Below, piece by piece: positions 8,299 to 15,531 of a stretch of DNA of 27,710 nucleotides. The translations under genes were made by a program, and so were the position numbers. Numbering within the stretch: the first letter of the stretch is position 1; each line of letters begins with the position of its first letter. Location of the stretch: positions 1 to 27,710 of the forward strand of contig DAKU01000014.1 of NCBI GenBank assembly GCA_002508425.1. Direction: 5' to 3'. The DNA is from Methanosarcinaceae archaeon UBA470. Lineage in GTDB: Archaea > Halobacteriota > Methanosarcinia > Methanosarcinales > Methanosarcinaceae. The notes beneath the pieces were generated by a model. The model ran no database searches, was not told the origin of the DNA, and saw only the letters and a program-made list of their open reading frames with translations.

Positions 8299-8387
8299 GA
8301 GGACTTCGAAAAACCTCGGTATTTGAAAATTGCCTTATATATCATTTATATACAATCGGCTAAAAATGGAAGTTTATCGAAATCCTC
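8299..8387 (+). mobile_element. MITE copy 1 (89 bp) with TATG target duplication
   Basis: Ends are GAGGACTTCGAAAAAC on the left and, read from the other strand, GAGGATTTCGATAAAC on the right (14 of 16 identical). The element is flanked by TATG on both sides (8295-8298 and 8388-8391). It is identical over all 89 bases to the copy at 17569-17657, has no coding capacity, and carries TATA-like sequence in its middle (about 8337-8352) on both strands. Confidence 0.88.
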
Positions 8388-8550
8388 TATGGTTAAGAGT
8401 TATATGTGGTAATTTACATCACTAGTACATGGAGAACTTTTGTATAAAGAATAGTCTTGTCATCATCTTTTCTATGATTATTCAGAGAGAAATGGAGAAT
8501 CCTTACCTAAAATTGAACCATAATTTATTTCTTCAGTTCAATATACTTAC

Positions 8551-8575
8551 CTGCCGCCGCCATCAGGCGGGCGGC
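8551..8575. other. GC-rich imperfect hairpin downstream of the 8618-8927 pseudogene
   Basis: GCCGCC and GGCGG(G)CGG arms around CATCA form a GC-rich stem-loop in an AT-rich stretch. It could be the old terminator of the broken gene next to it. Between the MITE (ending 8387) and this point I see no other feature. Confidence 0.35.
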
Positions 8576-8617
8576 CTTGGTCGCTTGCCATGATGTGCGG
8601 GACGGCGAAACGGTAAA

Positions 8618-8927
8618 TCAGGTGAGGGGGTCGAGTTCTTCGGAGGTGTTATAGAGGTCCAGAACCTGCGAGACATCAAAGAAGTAGGATTGGGGCAGGA
8701 AATTATAGAAGCCCCATTTATCCTTGGTGATAGCCTGGACTTCGAGGACGAGGGGTTTGCTTGTTATGTCTTTAGGACATTTCTGTTTTTGTGTTGAACT
8801 TGGAAAGCTGGGCCCACCTGAAGAGTGTGCCGTCTTCTTTTTTATTTTCAGAGATCGATACTGAGATTCCAGGTAGCCGGATACGCTCGCCCACCTGCCT
8901 TATATTGTATTCATTGAAGTTTGACAT
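8618..8927 (-). pseudogene. Frameshifted small gene, unrecognised product
   Basis: From the ATG at 8927 the reverse strand reads MSNFNEYNIRQVGERIRLPG and on to a stop after about 51 codons. From the same point a neighbouring frame continues (KDITSKPLVLEVQAITKDKW, then GFYNFLPQSYFFDVSQVLDL) to a stop at 8618. The two halves are both protein-like and total 310 bases, one more than a multiple of three, so a single-base slip (A/T-rich stretch near 8765-8785) would unite them into a protein of about 102 residues. I do not recognise the family. The base composition is richer in GC than the surrounding spacer, which supports former coding. Confidence 0.55.
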
Positions 8928-9354
8928 ACAGTGTTTAGTAGGTGGGCGGAGGGTAAATACATTTTAAATTATCTTAAAACCGAGGTTAAAATTAGGAATG
9001 GGTGGAGTTCTGCGGACTTCAGCCCTTTTTAATGAGGTTTTGTGATGCTGATAGGTACAATGGTATTAAATTAGTTTGTCACATAGAGCTAGTTTTAATT
9101 GAGATTTCTTTTTTAAAGAACCTGTTTCAAAACTTCTCTCACACCCTTTTAATCTTCTCCAAGCTGTAACTCAAGAATCTTATAAAGGTGGTAGATTTCG
9201 CCATCTGCAACTTGTTATTGGTTGTGGAGGCAAGAATGTTTCATAAAGTTCCATTATAGTATGAGTATACTCAAAAATTAGATCTTCATATATGAATTTA
9301 TGGGAATCCATATATTCTTTTAACTCTTTCTTTTGAACGTTGTTGGAGACAAAT
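8928..9354. other. Intergenic region, no intact gene
   Basis: This 427-base stretch holds no convincing gene. On the reverse strand at 9149-9214 a 21-codon open stretch (VADGEIYHLYKILELQLGED, then stop) looks like the tail of a decayed protein, but it is too short to identify. A GGAG site at 9344-9347 serves the gene starting at 9355. Confidence 0.5.
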
Positions 9355-10059
9355 ATGAGAAACCGTTATAAAATAATGATTGGCTTTATATTGGTAATGA
9401 TTGTTTCTGCTGGTCTGCTATCTTTATGGTGGCAAGCACAGAAACAGATGCTGTATGAAATGACCATTATGACCAGTTATCCTTATACTGTTTCAATTTC
9501 AACGGACCAAATACTGAACAACGTAACTTTATACGTACCAATACCGATACTGAACAATACGTCTTCAGTAGGCCAGGATATAATAGATCATAATTTCAAT
9601 GGTGATGGTCCTTCCTGGAAATATGCAATTGTAGAAACAGAACACGGGCCTATGCTTTCTATGGAAACTGAAAAAATGACACGTCCGCCTATTCTGAATA
9701 CTACAGATCTTAGTACAATAGTGTTCTCTAACCTAACTGCAGATACAATGAATCCCATGAATAATTCGATGGTCCTAATGCCAAAATATAATCTCACCTA
9801 TGTAGGTCCCGGGGATAAGATATATGAAAAACATGCAAAAATTTACACTTACGACAGTCAGATATATGTTCATTATGAAACCCTCCCCAATGCTAATGTG
9901 CGTATTTCCATCAGTCTGGATGGAATGAATGAGTGGTGGGATTCAAGAAGTAGTTATAGGGAATATATGGAGATCCAGTTATTAGGTCTTCAGGATGGAT
10001 GGAAGACACTGAAGGGTGAGCTTGTTACCGGGGAAGGAACGTATTTGGAAATGGAATAG
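9355..10059 (+). CDS. Secreted or membrane-anchored hypothetical protein, glycosylation-rich
   Basis: A 234-residue protein with a single N-terminal hydrophobic helix (about 7-27, IMIGFILVMIVSAGLLSLWW) after basic residues. It is either a signal peptide or an anchor that places the rest outside the cell. The exterior part has six N-x-S/T sequons, as expected for an archaeal surface glycoprotein. No catalytic motif is recognised. The ATG at 9355 is preferred over the in-frame TTG at 9340 because GGAG lies seven bases upstream. It is flanked by decayed DNA on both sides and has no operon partner, so its relation to the island's other genes is unknown. Confidence 0.75.
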   Translation: MRNRYKIMIGFILVMIVSAGLLSLWWQAQKQMLYEMTIMTSYPYTVSISTDQILNNVTLYVPIPILNNTSSVGQDIIDHNFNGDGPSWKYAIVETEHGPMLSMETEKMTRPPILNTTDLSTIVFSNLTADTMNPMNNSMVLMPKYNLTYVGPGDKIYEKHAKIYTYDSQIYVHYETLPNANVRISISLDGMNEWWDSRSSYREYMEIQLLGLQDGWKTLKGELVTGEGTYLEME

Positions 10060-10137
10060 AAAGAGCATGCGATCTACAGCTTTTGAAGTCTCCATATATA
10101 CTATTTTCTTTTAGGTAATTGATTTTAATAGTTTTTC

Positions 10138-10209
10138 TACACAATAGTCCTTGAAATAGTGGAAGAAGGTGGATATACTGCACGCTGTCTGGAGCGCATC
10201 CGTGCCTAA
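10138..10209 (+). pseudogene. hicB antitoxin fragment
   Basis: Reads YTIVLEIVEEGGYTARCLE then runs into RIRA and a stop. It is nearly the same as residues 3-21 of the intact hicB-like gene at 11646 (YTIVLEVAEEGGYTARCLE). The start codon is lost (TCTAC in place of ATGCAGTAC) and everything after the first 21 residues is gone. It is a dead duplicate on the other side of the fic gene. Confidence 0.7.
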
Positions 10210-10241
10210 ATGGCAAGAGATCGATTTGACTGTTGTTATTC

Positions 10242-10382
10242 TAAGTAAAGGGATCTTTGCTTAGAGTTAAAGATACAATTTTAAATAAAGAAACCTTTAC
10301 TTAAAATGCTAACTCGATTCTAAGTAAAGAAGGCTTTACTTAAAGTAGGAACATGAACTCTTAGTAAAGGATCGTTATCTTA
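10242..10382 (+). promoter_or_regulatory. Array of four phased palindromic operators upstream of fic
   Basis: Three clear 22-base palindromes have half-sites TAAGTAAAG / CTTTACTTA with a four-base spacer: 10242-10263, 10282-10303 and 10321-10342. A fourth, weaker one (TTAGTAAAG-GATC-GTTATCTTA, 10361-10382) touches the ATG of fic. Centres are 40, 39 and 40 bases apart, close to a whole number of helical turns, so bound dimers would sit on one face of the DNA. The Fic protein has a C-terminal winged helix, so it is the obvious candidate to bind them. Confidence 0.75.
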
Positions 10383-11533
10383 TGAATGAAAGAGCCGGGA
10401 AATTTGTTTTGACGCCTGAAGGTTACAGATCTTTCATACCCAGAGAGTTGCCACCAGAGCCTCCTATCGAATATGATGATGAACTACATTTGTTGCTTTC
10501 AAAAGCTGACAGGAATCTTGCAAGGCTGGATGGGATCACCTCGGTTTTACCAAACCCGGACCTTTTCATTGCAATGTACGTTAAGAAAGAGGCTCTTCTT
10601 AGTTCACAGATCGAAGGCACACAGGCATCCCTTGAAGGAGTTCTGGAATTTGAAGCGGACCTTGTACCAAAAGAAGATATCAGCGAAATAAAGGACGTTG
10701 TAAATTACATCAAAGCTCTGAACTATGGAATTGAAAGACTGGTCGAAACCTCAATGTCCCTGGACCTTATAAAAGAGATCCATAAGATCCTGCTGGAGGG
10801 AACAAGAGGGGATGGACTGAATTCCGGTAATTTCAAAGTTCTTCAGAATTACATCGGCACCCCAGGTGCTTCCATAAGGGAAGCTATCTTCGTACCTCCA
10901 ACACCGGCTATAACCGTACCTGCAATGGAAGCATTGGAAAGGTTCCTGAACGAAAAGGACAACATACCGCCCCTTATCAAGATTGGATTGATACATGCCC
11001 AGTTCGAAACAATTCATCCCTTCCTTGATGGCAATGGCAGGATGGGACGACTTATCATCACCTTCTATCTTGTCTGGAAAGAAATACTGTCAAAGCCGCT
11101 TTTGTACCTGAGTTTTTACTTGAAGAACAATAGAAGCGAATATTATGATCTGCTTATGAAAGTACGCACGGAAGGCGCGTGGGAAGATTGGCTCAAGTTC
11201 TTCCTCAAAGGTGTTAGTGAAACCTCCCAGGAAGCGGTTAACACCGCAAGGGAAATTATAAAATTGAAAGACGATATGACAAATAAAGTCTATGAGAACT
11301 CTATCTCAAGCATCCATGCTATACGATTGATAAACCTGTTGTTTGACAGTCCCCTTATCAGCAATAAGGACATTGCTGATAGGTTAAATATATCGTCTGT
11401 CACCGCAAATAACCTTGTAAGTAGATTTGAAGAAATAGGTATTCTCAACGAAGTGACTGGTAAAAAAAGATATAAGATGTACCTTTTCAAGGAATACGTT
11501 GACATAATAAGCAGAGGTACGAATATCATTTAG
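10382..11533 (+). CDS. Fic family protein (putative AMP-transferase) with winged-helix C terminus
   Basis: A 383-residue Fic-domain protein of the common N-terminal-inhibited layout. The inhibitory helix carries S74-S-Q-I-E78-G79, matching (S/T)xxxE(G/N). The catalytic Fic loop is HPFLDGNGRMGR at 212-223 with all key residues, including the invariant His212. A winged helix-turn-helix follows at about 310-370 (NKDIADRLNISSVTANNLVSRF). Such enzymes attach AMP to target proteins, and the inhibitory glutamate keeps them low in activity. The array of operators just upstream suggests that the protein represses its own gene. It may act as a toxin-like regulator; no separate antitoxin gene is adjacent. 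The ATG at 10382 has no clear ribosome site. Confidence 0.93.
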   Translation: MNERAGKFVLTPEGYRSFIPRELPPEPPIEYDDELHLLLSKADRNLARLDGITSVLPNPDLFIAMYVKKEALLSSQIEGTQASLEGVLEFEADLVPKEDISEIKDVVNYIKALNYGIERLVETSMSLDLIKEIHKILLEGTRGDGLNSGNFKVLQNYIGTPGASIREAIFVPPTPAITVPAMEALERFLNEKDNIPPLIKIGLIHAQFETIHPFLDGNGRMGRLIITFYLVWKEILSKPLLYLSFYLKNNRSEYYDLLMKVRTEGAWEDWLKFFLKGVSETSQEAVNTAREIIKLKDDMTNKVYENSISSIHAIRLINLLFDSPLISNKDIADRLNISSVTANNLVSRFEEIGILNEVTGKKRYKMYLFKEYVDIISRGTNII

Positions 11534-11645
11534 AGTGGGTTGTAAAGGTCGAATCCAATTTATATTTCAGTCAGACGTTTTGCTCTTCTGCGCTTGCTCT
11601 GCTATGAAATGAATTTTAATATACAAGAACCGCTTATGAATAGTT

Positions 11646-11852
11646 ATGCAGTACACAATAGTTCTTGAGGTTGCAGAAGAAGGTGGATACACTGCACGCT
11701 GCCTGGAACTTCCGGCAGCGATAAGTGAAGGAGATACCAAAGAGGAAGCTCTGGAAAATATCAAGGAAGCTATCGAGCTGGTGCTTGAAGTTACCGAGGA
11801 GCAGGCCAGGGTATTTGGCGAGATCGCAAAGGTTGATGTTGCAAGTGCCTGA
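11646..11852 (+). CDS. hicB: HicB-like antitoxin
   Basis: A 68-residue protein with the HicB partial RNase H fold signature: MQYTIVLEVAEEGGYTARCLELPAAISEGDTKEEALENIKEAIEL. HicB antitoxins neutralise HicA mRNA-cleaving toxins. The short form without a DNA-binding C terminus is common in archaea. A TATA-like TTTTAATATA lies upstream (about 11612-11621). Its partner toxin gene, overlapping at 11836, is badly deleted, so this antitoxin may be an orphan. A 14-base direct repeat TGCTCTTCTGCGCT (11581-11594 and 11994-12007) frames the pair. Confidence 0.8.
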   Translation: MQYTIVLEVAEEGGYTARCLELPAAISEGDTKEEALENIKEAIELVLEVTEEQARVFGEIAKVDVASA

Positions 11853-11931
11853 ACTGCAAGTTATCTCCGGCCAGAAGGCTATCAAGGCTCTGGTAAATAT
11901 CCCGCTGGAAGAATTCTTGAAGAAACTGTAG
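11836..11931 (+). pseudogene. hicA toxin remnant with internal deletion
   Basis: The ATG at 11836 overlaps the end of hicB in another frame, as usual for hicBA pairs. The 31 residues read MLQVPELQVISGQKAIKALV and then NIPLEEFLKKL. The first part matches the start of HicA proteins (typically LPxVSGxEVIKAL) and the last part their end (VEEFLKLL), but the middle with the catalytic histidine and the RNA-binding strands is missing. About 40-45 codons seem to be deleted in frame. No toxic activity is expected. Confidence 0.6.
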
Positions 11932-11989
11932 GTTATGGCTTTCGATAGGATCTCAAACTCTCTTTTTTTGGTCTGCTGCCTTATTTGAC

Positions 11990-12026
11990 GGGCTGCTCTT
12001 CTGCGCTACGCTTAGAACAACAGCCC
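11990..12026 (+). terminator. Candidate hairpin after hicB/hicA
   Basis: GGGCTG (11990-11995) pairs with CAGCCC (12021-12026) around a long loop with partial inner pairing. Weak as a terminator, but it sits in the right place. Confidence 0.3.
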
Positions 12027-12175
12027 TTCTAAGTCATATAGATTCATGATGTCGTACCTTCCTAGTTGTTCGCAATATTCTAATTCGGTACAGGATTATC
12101 CTATTTTACAGCAAAATGGGGGACACTACCGGGGAAAATAGGTTTCTCATTAAAAGAGATACATATTAATACGAT

Positions 12176-12192
12176 ATTAACACAATGTTAAT
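12176..12192 (+). promoter_or_regulatory. Palindromic operator in front of the RelBE-type pair
   Basis: ATTAACA-CAA-TGTTAAT is a perfect seven-base inverted repeat ending three bases before the ATG at 12195. A further TATTAATAC lies just upstream (12164-12172). This is the usual position for autoregulation by an antitoxin-toxin complex. Confidence 0.6.
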
Positions 12193-12194
12193 AC

Positions 12195-12434
12195 ATGGTG
12201 CAAGCGATAATAAACATTGATGACCGTACAAACCGGATTTTGAATATTATAAAAGCAAAATACGATTTGAAAAACAAGAGCGAAGCTATTGATCTAATGG
12301 CAGCTGAGTACGAAGAAGAGATCTTGGAGCCTGCGTTAAAACCTGAGTATATTGAAAAACTAAAAAGAATAGAGAGCCAAAAAACTATCGAAGTGGGCAC
12401 TGTTGAGAACTTCCGTAAACGATACAACCTTTGA
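12195..12434 (+). CDS. Antitoxin (DUF2683-like, RelB-type)
   Basis: A 79-residue protein. The N-terminal MVQAIINIDDRTNRILNIIKA resembles a short ribbon-helix-helix DNA-binding segment, and KYDLKNKSEAIDLMAAEYEEE follows the pattern of archaeal DUF2683 antitoxins. The charged C-terminal half probably wraps the toxin. It overlaps the intergenic boundary with the toxin gene tightly, and the palindrome directly upstream fits autoregulation. No ribosome site is evident, so the transcript may be almost leaderless. The assignment rests on the family pattern and gene pairing. Confidence 0.82.
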   Translation: MVQAIINIDDRTNRILNIIKAKYDLKNKSEAIDLMAAEYEEEILEPALKPEYIEKLKRIESQKTIEVGTVENFRKRYNL

Positions 12435-12439
12435 TTTTT

Positions 12440-12700
12440 ATGTACAATTTGATAATCAAAGAAGAGCTCGATAGCAAATTTGAAAAGTTGGCTAAGAAGA
12501 ACAAAAAGCAACTTGAGATTATTTCAACTAAGGTCTCTGAGATTTTAGAAAATCCATATCGATACAAGAATCTAAGGGCTCCTATGAATCATCTCAAAAG
12601 AGTACATATCGATAAACACTTCGTTCTGGTTTTTTCAATAGATGAAGACTCAAAAGCAGTGATCCTTGAAGATTACGATCATCACGACAACATCTATTGA
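12440..12700 (+). CDS. RelE/ParE-family toxin (putative mRNA interferase)
   Basis: An 86-residue toxin-like protein starting MYNLIIKEELDSKFEKLAKK. It shows the RelE pattern: a basic helical hairpin (KLAKKNKKQLEIISTKVSEILENP), RYKNLRAPMNHLKRVHIDKHFVLVFSID for the beta sheet, and a C-terminal EDYDHHDNIY typical of archaeal RelE toxins. These cleave mRNA at the ribosome. The ATG at 12440 begins five bases after the antitoxin stop codon; an in-frame TTG at 12431 would overlap it. The pair looks intact and may still be functional, unlike the nearby hicBA. Confidence 0.85.
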   Translation: MYNLIIKEELDSKFEKLAKKNKKQLEIISTKVSEILENPYRYKNLRAPMNHLKRVHIDKHFVLVFSIDEDSKAVILEDYDHHDNIY

Positions 12701-12765
12701 AATTCCCTATTTGTCTTCTTTCGATCGATTCTGTTTGTTTCTTAATATTTTTTGGCATTTGCATC

Positions 12766-12870
12766 CTGGAAAGGATAAACAAGGAACTCAAAAGAAGAAG
12801 TAAAGTCGTTGGAGTATTTCCAAACGAAGAGTGGATCACTGGAAACAGATATTTGTCGATACAAAACTAA
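12766..12870 (+). pseudogene. IS256/Mutator-family transposase C-terminal remnant
   Basis: Reads LERINKELKRRSKVVGVFPN followed by EEWITGNRYLSIQN and a stop. LERLNKEIKRRTRVVGVFPN is the hallmark C-terminal motif of IS256-type transposases. The usual residues between PNEE and the final W-x-TGxRYL are lost, so the fragment is itself internally deleted. No terminal repeats or other parts of the insertion sequence are recognisable nearby. Confidence 0.7.
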
Positions 12871-12871
12871 G

Positions 12872-12928
12872 AATATACCACAGGTACAGGTTAATGTCCC
12901 GCTGGAGGAATTCTTGAAGAGACTATAG
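12872..12928 (+). pseudogene. hicA C-terminal fragment
   Basis: Reads NIPQVQVNVPLEEFLKRL and stop, matching the end of the hicA remnant at 11836 (VNIPLEEFLKKL), including its DNA. It is a second dead hicA tail, directly after the transposase fragment. The span 12929-13065 before the next gene shows nothing else. Confidence 0.5.
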
Positions 12929-13065
12929 AGAATTTTGTAAATCCATGACCACAGATGGAACTTATCTATCTTGTATTGCACAGCCTTAAATACACACAAC
13001 TAAGAACACTTCTATTGCTTTACTGTCAGAGAAGGGTTATACTTTACAACATGAGGGGAACAACA

Positions 13066-13869
13066 ATGGAAAGAAATGAAAGAGATGCAATTATCAAAAT
13101 TATCACGGCAATAACTTTTCTGGTAATGGTTATCGTCAATGGTCTGGCCAACGCCCTCCCGATCAATGGAGTGAACACTGGCCAGATCTCAGATTCCTAT
13201 CCCAATCTCTTTGCCCCTGCTGGACTGACCTTTGCTATCTGGGGACTCATATACCTGCTGCTTGCAGGATATACATTGTACCAGCTTGGCTTTTTCCGAG
13301 ATCATACAAATGCCATGAGGTCCGAGCTGTTAAGTAGAATCGGAGTACTGTTCTCAGTTTCTTCGATTGCCAATACAGCCTGGATCTTCGCCTGGCATTA
13401 TCACATAATCCCATTGTCCATGTTACTGATGATAGTGATCCTTGTTTGTCTGATACTGATAAATCAGACGATGAAGAACCAAGGATTTTCTCAAAGAGAA
13501 TATATTTTCATTAGGCTCCCATTCAGTGTGTACTTTGGATGGATCACAGTGGCAACTATTGCTAATGCTACTGTTCTTCTTGTCAGTATTGGATGGAAGG
13601 GTTTTGGTCTGGCCGAAGAGACCTGGGCCATCATAATGATAAGTGCAGGGCTCATCATAGCGATCGCAACTATACTAAGGAACAGAGATATCGCTTACGG
13701 ACTTGTTATTGTCTGGGCCTATGCAGGAATACTACTGAAACACACTTCATCCGAAGGTTTCGCTGGCCAGTATCCTGCAGTTATTACCACAACGACAGTT
13801 TGCATTTTTGTGTTACTCCTTGCAGAAGCATACATCCTGATGTCCGCAAGGAAAAGGACGGCCATTTAA
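13066..13869 (+). CDS. TspO/MBR-like tryptophan-rich membrane protein
   Basis: A 267-residue integral membrane protein with about seven hydrophobic helices. The motif NLFAPAGLTFAIWGLIYLLL (about 48-67) is typical of TspO-related proteins of the longer form, which may bind tetrapyrroles or similar ligands. Trp residues cluster in the helices (WGLIY, TAWIFAWHYH, FGWITV). The ATG at 13066 is chosen because GAGGGG lies seven bases upstream; the open frame begins earlier (ATG at 13051 and 12955) but without such a site. It has no operon partner. Its presence in the island is unusual cargo. The exact ligand is unknown. Confidence 0.78.
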   Translation: MERNERDAIIKIITAITFLVMVIVNGLANALPINGVNTGQISDSYPNLFAPAGLTFAIWGLIYLLLAGYTLYQLGFFRDHTNAMRSELLSRIGVLFSVSSIANTAWIFAWHYHIIPLSMLLMIVILVCLILINQTMKNQGFSQREYIFIRLPFSVYFGWITVATIANATVLLVSIGWKGFGLAEETWAIIMISAGLIIAIATILRNRDIAYGLVIVWAYAGILLKHTSSEGFAGQYPAVITTTTVCIFVLLLAEAYILMSARKRTAI

Positions 13870-13974
13870 AATGTGCTTTAATTTATTTTAGAGATACTGC
13901 TGTTTGCAGGGCTTTGTCGGCTCCCCTCTGACCGATATCGCTAATCACAGGGACAGGGGTGTGAGAAGAGAAAT

Positions 13975-14014
13975 ATTTCCCTGCGGGAAATGACGTATTG
14001 CTGGGCAATACGTC
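13975..14014. repeat. Two adjacent perfect hairpins
   Basis: ATTTCCC-TGC-GGGAAAT (13975-13991) is followed without a gap by GACGTATTGC-TGG-GCAATACGTC (13992-14014). A third perfect hairpin CGCCGC-GAA-GCGGCG lies at 14160-14174. The 13870-14289 gap contains no gene; these hairpins are its only clear features. They could be terminators for the genes on either side or remnants of an insertion-sequence end. Confidence 0.6.
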
Positions 14015-14289
14015 CCTTTGGCTTGGGGTGGGTTCGAAAAGGTGTATTTCCAGTGGAGTTTTTGAGTTTAGAAAATCAGGGTAAAAATGGGATGCATGCC
14101 AACTGTGGCACACACTCCTTAATCGTGTACCTAAGGGAACAGATGAAAAAAGCCACTGTCGCCGCGAAGCGGCGCAAACGCTGGGTAGGTGGGGGAATTG
14201 TTGGAGGCAGAGGGAAAAGGGGAAAACGAGTAGCCTGAAATTTAAAATAGATTAGTAGATAATTTAAATTATTATCACAAATGTAATTA

Positions 14290-15446
14290 CTATGTGTTGG
14301 AAAGTAGATTGCTAATGTATACACTTAATATTACTAAAATTCCACCAATAATGACACCAATTAAATAATTGTAGTTTTCTTCGGAGGATACCAAGATATC
14401 TTTTGAATAATCTATCAAAGATTTTAATATTTCAAAATTATACATTTCACTTTCAAGTTCTATTTTAAATTTATCTGTATATGCATCTTAATACTCATTA
14501 TCAGGGAATTTTTTCAAAATGTCGTTTTTCTGAATTTCATAGCTACAATATGATGAATAATAACTAGAATAACCGTGAAATAACTTTATAATTCCCTCTT
14601 TTATTTGCTTTTTCAAGTATCTTCGTCTTAAGTACTGAAAGAAATGTAAACACTGAAATTCATAACAAGTGTTTGTTAATTCCTGATACGCTTCATCCAA
14701 CTTATATTTTTTAGAAACAATGTTTCTATTTTTTTCAAGCACGACGAAATATCCAAAAAAATCGCGGTATATCAATGAGTAAAGATGTCTAAAGAAATCA
14801 TGCTCATCTTTTTCTTTAGCTAAATTTACAGATATTTTTTGTAAATGATCGGTACCCTTTTTTGATTTTATATGATATTTATCTACGTTGTCATCGTGGG
14901 AAAATGTAAAAACTAGGTCCTCTCTGAAAGGTGTTGGAGGGATTGATTTGGTGGTAAAAAAGTTAGAATTGTTAAAAGTATCTGTTAATATATTTCTGAT
15001 AGTAGAAGCTTCAAAGAAGCTCTGTAAATTAATATCTTCCCATTCCCAGTATATCATATAGAAATAACCATCATATAAAACATTAAATTTAAAATCGGTA
15101 TTTACAGGTTTCTCTAAAAAAAAGGATTCTGTTGACGCTCATAAATAAACTTTGAGTCAATTTCCAATTTGATTGGATTGGTCAATTTTACAATGGCTTT
15201 GAACAAATTCTTTGTTTTATTTTTATCCAATGTTACTCTAGTTATTACCCCAGAATCATTTAATATTTTTTCAATACAGGTGACAATATCAATCTCATTC
15301 TGTTTTCGAGTAGTTTCATCTAAAATTGTAGGTTGTATTTTAGGGAAAAACGATTTATTGATTTCATTTGAAGAATTATCTTCGTTTTTTACTTTTAATT
15401 GAAGTAATCCCCATTTTGCAACCCAGCATTTACTAGACATAATCAT
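14290..15446 (-). pseudogene. Broken gene for a membrane-anchored protein (frameshift plus stop)
   Basis: The reverse strand holds three open pieces that join into one protein of about 385 residues. Piece one (15446-15114) starts MIMSSKCWVAKWGLLQLKVK and ends QQNPFF at a run of eight T. Adding one base there continues as LEKPVNTDFKFNVLYDGYFY into piece two (15057-14488). That ends at a TAA, but the same frame is open for 65 more codons to 14290, ending in a membrane helix (YLIGVIIGGILVILSVYI). The family is not recognised. The AT-rich composition differs from core genes. Homopolymer slippage in the assembly, or in expression, could account for the first break but not the second. Confidence 0.65.
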
Positions 15447-15531
15447 GAAATAGAATCTCTTCTTAGATTATAAACTATACTAGCGTTTAATACTATTTTG
15501 CATCAACTTCAACAGCCTGCGCTATGCCAAT

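Noticed and set aside
9149..9214. Tail of a protein on the reverse strand (VADGEIYHLYKILELQLGED)
   Set aside because: A stop codon lies directly upstream in frame and only 21 codons remain, so it cannot be assigned to a family and is noted only in the intergenic entry.
11581..12007. A 14-base direct repeat (TGCTCTTCTGCGCT) around hicB as ends of a mobile cassette
   Set aside because: Too short, with no inverted ends and no recombinase of its own; more likely a remnant of local duplication.
12955..13065. N-terminal extension of the TspO-like protein from the ATG at 12955
   Set aside because: The extra 37 residues are not typical of the family, and a good GAGGGG site stands seven bases before the ATG at 13066.
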